A DNA stretch of 64,000 nucleotides from contig NC_133288.1 of NCBI RefSeq assembly GCF_005239225.2, positions 16,808,169 to 16,872,168 on the forward strand, written 5' to 3'. Shown one piece after another: positions 59,508 to 64,000 of this stretch. This DNA comes from Populus alba. Lineage: Eukaryota > Streptophyta > Magnoliopsida > Malpighiales > Salicaceae. Positions within the stretch are counted from its first letter, which is position 1. Each line of letters begins with the position of its first letter. A model generated the notes under the pieces. It saw nothing but the letters and a program-made list of their open reading frames with translations. It made no database searches and was not told the DNA's origin. A program made the position numbers and the translations under genes.

Positions 59508-60230
59508 CTTGGGGCTGTAGGTGTTTGCTCTGTTTTTTCTAAAGGTTCACTAAAAGAAGAGGATTACGGAGTGGAAGTCGAAATGAATACGATGAAATGG
59601 GGTATAGCAGAGCTTTCCTTTTCAAGGAGAATAAATGTTACGGTTTATGGAAAAAAGGGCTTCAGGTGGTGAGTGTCAAATCACAAAAAGAAGAAATCTT
59701 TTCGCTTTGGGTTGGTGCCGGAAGGGAATGTGATTTGGTTTTGAGGTGCTGGGGTTTGGTTTGCTACGCTTTGAGCTGCTACTCTCTAAAGTCTTAAGCC
59801 CAAAAAGAATGTATGAATGATGTACATGGAGAGTTGAAGTTAGGATTTGATGCAAGAGACTGGATTTTGGCTCCGTACAGCGACAAGTAGTGGTTTGGTG
59901 CAGGGTTTTAGGGTTTGAGTTTTTACCCTGCCTTTCTCTAATGCCCTCCAGCAAGAACAGAGAGACAGGGAGTGTGTAAAAAAGGAGTGTTTTTTGGAAA
60001 CAGTAGAGTGAGGAAAGGGAGGAAGACAAATGGGTTGCATAGAGGAGCCGACCGAAGTCAGATTCACGATCCTAGAGTACCACACCAAGCTTTCACTGGA
60101 CGAATTTGTCCTTCTAGAGTTCTTACTTGGTACATCTCCAAGTAATGTGACAAATGAAAAGATAAAAAAATATATATTAATATAACTTCTCGAAGCTTGT
60201 TTTATATACTCCAATAAAATGTAATAATAT
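59508..60230. other. 5' leader and promoter region of the LysM gene
   Basis: Less AT-rich than the DNA beyond it. Overlapping minus-strand ORFs (59676-60214) show only low-complexity Ser/Leu composition and no family features, so I treat them as non-coding leader/promoter. Confidence 0.4.
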
Positions 60231-63200
60231 AATTTATTTTACAAAGATTCTATTCATTGCAATGGGTTTTTTTCACTGGTCTTTTTTCCTTTAATTTATT
60301 TTAAATTTTTTTATTTTTTTTATTTTTTTATAGTATTATTCTGGTCTTATGACTTGTGTCATATAAATAACAAGTTTATATAGATTGAACTTAGGTCGTT
60401 ATTTTTATTAAATATTTATTTATAATATTAGATTAATTGAGAATTATCTAGATTATTTTTAAACGCTCAAGTTGATCGAATTTTATTAAATTATTAAAAT
60501 AATTATATATTAAATATATTAAAATATAAATGAGTAGTTAAAATATCATTTATTATTTGAGTGTATATATAGAAAAGAAAGAGAAAAAGGAGAGATATAT
60601 TTACACTATTTAAAAATGTTATATTAACCACTTGACTCTTTTAAATCACATTTGTCATTGTAGATGCTCTTGCTACTTGCAATTTTCCCCACATTGCTTT
60701 TTTTTTTTTTTCATGGTCAAGTGTTGTATTTAATCTAATTTTATAAAACATGAATGTTTTATTTTTGAATAAAATAAGGCTAGATTTGTTGTCTGTCTAA
60801 TTAAAATGAAAACATTTGAATCCTACTAGTTTAGAAGAAATTGTATTTTATTTAATTAGTGCAGCATTCTCAAGCATGCTATATATCTGATTATCTTTTT
60901 TATCTGATAAAATATTTCTTCTTTTATATATTTATATTAATTTTTAATTTCATCATTTCATTGAAAAATTAATCATTGCTTGAGTTGGATTTTTTTATTA
61001 AATGAATGTGATTTTAATCCACACCAGGGTTGTAATAAAAAAAATTAGAAGTTGACAATAAGATGAAATTAAAAAAGTTATAAATAAATAATTAATTCAA
61101 AGAAATCGGTTATGAAAGGTTTTTTTTCCCTTATGATTTAAAGAGTATTTGAAAATTAATCATGTTTTTTAAAAATTTAATTTATTATTATTTTATATAA
61201 AATAAAATTTTATATTTTTAGATTATTTTAATATATTGATATAAAAATAAATTTTTAAAATATAAAAAAAAATATATTTTATACCATCACCGTTACAAAA
61301 ATTTTAAACATAAACTCTTTTGGATCCGTAGTTGAATGAGGGTGATTTGGTAATTCCGAAGTTTGCTTTTGAGATTTAGGAGAATCCAAGTGAACCCCAC
61401 GTAAAAATCTAATCTACAGTCCGGTTTTCTTTTCAGGCATGTAAGGAATTTTTTGGTATTTTATTTTGTTGCTGGTTTGGACATGGTACTATCATTTCAT
61501 GGGTTGCACGCGAACCATTTGCGCGTGTAGTGAAAAATTCTACTTGGTTCTTTAAGAAGAAAAGGGGGTGGCACGTGAACCTTCCGGCATTTAATATGGT
61601 ATTCTGTCATTAATAAAAAAATATTTTTTATTTAAAAATATATTAAAATAATTTAAAAATATTAAAAAATAATTTTAAATAAAAAATTAAAATTCAAAAA
61701 AACACTTTAAAACACAACCTGAATTTATACTAAATATTCGATTAAAAATTCGTTTGATATTATAATTGGTATTATTTTTTAAATATTTTTTATTTTAAAT
61801 AACATTAAAATAATATGTATTTTATTTTATAAAATTTATTTTTGACATAACCATATAAAAATATAGAAAAATATAATATAATTTAAAATAAAATAAATTT
61901 ATTTATTTATAAAAATATTTTTAAACTACAAAAAAAGGAGAACTAATTATCTCGACCTCCGGAGACGGATGTCGTTTACTAGCTGGGTCGGGGATGATTG
62001 ACTCGTTAAACACTGGAAACGGGATCATTGAATTTTATCAATCCAATATTTGCATCTCCCAAACAATTTTAGCTGCACTATTTTTTGTTTTCCTTCTTCT
62101 TTAACAGCAATACCAAGCTCACGATGCACGATCATATTTTACCACGAGAAAATATATAGATTTTCAATAGGGTTTACGATCTAAAAGAGCATACAAGGAA
62201 CCTTAGTTGCCTTGAACAAATTCTTGAGAAGATAGAAAACAGTGTATCCAATGTTCTTGTATTTGAAAACTTGGCATGGATAATTTTTTTAAAATTAAAA
62301 ATCCCGATGGTGTATAGGATGTTTCTTAACCCTTTTGAACACATCAATTTTTTTATGGGTTGTTTGGAATTCTAAATAGCGATCAGAGTTTAAAGTGTTT
62401 TTCGCTTAAAAATATATTAAAATAATTTTTATTTATATCAAAATGATTTAAAAATATTAAAATAAATTAATTTTAAATAAAAAAAAATATTTTTTAAAAG
62501 AACTAGATTTTAATTTTTTTTCAAAACACAACCTTAATCTTTTTCAAAAATATTTCATCTCTTACGTTTTCAGTAAAGTACTTCACCTCTTAATCTATAA
62601 TTGATTATAGATTTTAGCTTTTAATTCCCTATTTATTTTTGTGATTTATTTTTGTGTTTGAAAAGGATTTTGAAAAAAAATTAATTTTTTATTTTATTTT
62701 TTCTTTGCTTCAAATTAATATTTTTTTGGTATTTTCAGATTTATTTTAACACGCTGATTTCAAAAATAATTTTTAAAAGATAAAAAATATATATATTATT
62801 TTAATATATTTTTAAATAAAAAATATTTTAAAAAACAATCATAACCACACTTCCAAACATACCCTAATTTATTTCATTTTACTGTATTGTCTTCGTTATT
62901 TTATCTTGCGATTACATGATATTTCTAAGCTATTTTTCTATAAAGTCTTTCTTTCTCTTTTAGTAAGGAGTAAGAAAACATCCCACGTTTGGCTTATAAG
63001 AATTTTGTTATGTTTTTAATATCCTAATACAACTACAAAACTTGGGATGTTATTCTTCATATAAACAGTTAACAATGATTCGTTTTTTCTTGTTTTCATT
63101 TTCATCTTAAGCTTTTTCTATTTTTTTTCCTATCAAATTCTTTTGTGGTTAATTTAATTAATTACCGTTTAAGTTTGTGAAAAAAAAAATATAAAAAAGA

Positions 63201-64000
63201 TGATCATAATATAATAAACAAAGAAGTCAAGTTACCAATCAAAAATTCATGTGAAGAGTTATTTTCATTTAAAATTTTATTTTATTTATTTATTTATCTT
63301 TTTATTCGAGAGAGGATTGAGATTTCGACTAAAAAAATTATGAGAAAGACAGAAAGTTATCAATCGGATATATTTCAACCACTAAATAACTATTTTTGTG
63401 TTAATAGATTTCTGTTCATAGAAAAATTTCAATGAAAATGTTTTTTTTTTTATTTTCTAAAAAATATTTTCTAAAAAATAGATTGATACTTGTTTGTTTT
63501 TCCTATTAAGTTGATTTTTCATTTCTTGAAAGTGATTTGGAGATGTTACGGGGTTGGTAAGTAATATTTTTGAGATTTATGTTGTATTTTTTTTTTTTAA
63601 AAGCTAAGACTTGGATTTTTGGGATTCAAAATTTACCATCACTTTACATGAACGGAAAACATATTAGTTTGTAGGTGACCTTATCTCTTTCTTTTTTTAT
63701 ATATATAAAAATAGATGAATCGTCAACTTCTAATTAAAAAAAGAAGGCATGGGCTTGGTTTTTTATTTTTTATTTTTTATTTTATTATTATTTTATGAAG
63801 ACCAAGCCCGTAAGTCTAGCCTATCAACATCTAGCGCGTGGGCTAGCTCATCAATGCTTGAGCACTTTTTTTTTTTTTTTTTTGTATTTCTATTTGAATA
63901 TTTATCTATGCGCCCCCTCTTGTTTTTTAAACAAATTAAACTAGTTTTTCCTTTGTACATAGTAATTAATTTTTATATTTTTCTACTTGCACGGTGCTTT
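60231..64000. other. AT-rich intergenic DNA
   Basis: No gene, RNA gene or autonomous element is supported. It contains MITE-like blocks (one listed at 62335-62868; another AT block at about 61610-61720). A short hairpin with GGGCTTGGTTTT and its complement lies around an AT-rich loop at about 63749-63810. Confidence 0.5.
62335..62868. repeat. MITE-like element
   Basis: Left end GGGTTGTTTGGAATTC and right end around CACACTTCCAAACATACCC are imperfect inverted repeats. The AT-rich interior contains CGCTGATTTCAAAAATAATT, matching the element at 143-360. The family is not named. Confidence 0.45.

Noticed and set aside
59676..60214. Minus-strand ORFs upstream of the LysM gene
   Set aside because: Low-complexity Ser/Leu composition, overlapping frames and a location in the likely leader/promoter; no recognisable domain.
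63740..63820. Short inverted repeat as an rRNA/tRNA/terminator-like element
   Set aside because: Only about 12 paired bases around an AT-rich loop in intergenic DNA; no RNA gene features.

Overview
This is a plant nuclear window. It is AT-rich, its genes have small GT-AG introns, and it carries a Tat/Ogre-type Ty3/gypsy element, CACTA and Ty1/copia remnants and tRNA-derived SINEs. The gene set and repeat style fit a woody dicot such as poplar/willow (Salicaceae). That placement is inference, since no search could be run.

Positions 1933-22519 hold one large, heavily rearranged LTR-retrotransposon insertion. Its two terminal LTRs (1938-4168, minus; 20343-22514, plus) are inverted relative to each other, both outer ends are LTR 3' (U5) ends, and they are flanked by the same 5-bp word ATGAT. 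Reading left to right it contains: a minus-strand LTR, polypurine tract, 3' hairpin array and pol (RT, two RNase H domains, integrase); a plus-strand gag C-terminus/protease fragment; a tRNA-Arg-type primer binding site, leader and gag, also plus; a second plus-strand hairpin array; a back-to-back LTR palindrome (17124-19329); an inverted 3'-region pair; and the plus-strand right LTR. Every protein-coding part is broken by stops, frameshifts or deletions. The most unusual items are the U5-to-U5 terminal arrangement and the 122-bp-period array of hairpins whose stems vary in a compensatory way.

Positions 22520-29640 are gene-free. They hold a decayed CACTA (En/Spm) element (24911-27085) and a minus-strand SINE (about 27230-27445).

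From 29.6 kb onward there are six intact-looking host genes whose exons could be traced splice site by splice site: a WAT1-related EamA transporter (+, 29688-31764, 372 aa); a ChaC-like gamma-glutamylcyclotransferase (+, 33421-35456, 189 aa); a CHZ1-like histone chaperone with two DEK C-terminal domains (-, 36379-40447, 566 aa); a plant coiled-coil protein of unknown function (+, 46817-49036, 272 aa); the TFIIH subunit TFB4/p34 (-, 50245-53508, 298 aa); and a LysM GPI-anchored pattern-recognition receptor like LYM1/LYM3 (-, 57158-59507, 412 aa). They are ordinary dispersed plant genes with separate promoters and no evident shared pathway. The intervals contain MITE-like sequences, a degenerate 170-bp tandem repeat (43387-44080), a SINE (45838-46020) and a copia RNase H remnant (55848-56335). 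The last 4 kb is AT-rich intergenic DNA.
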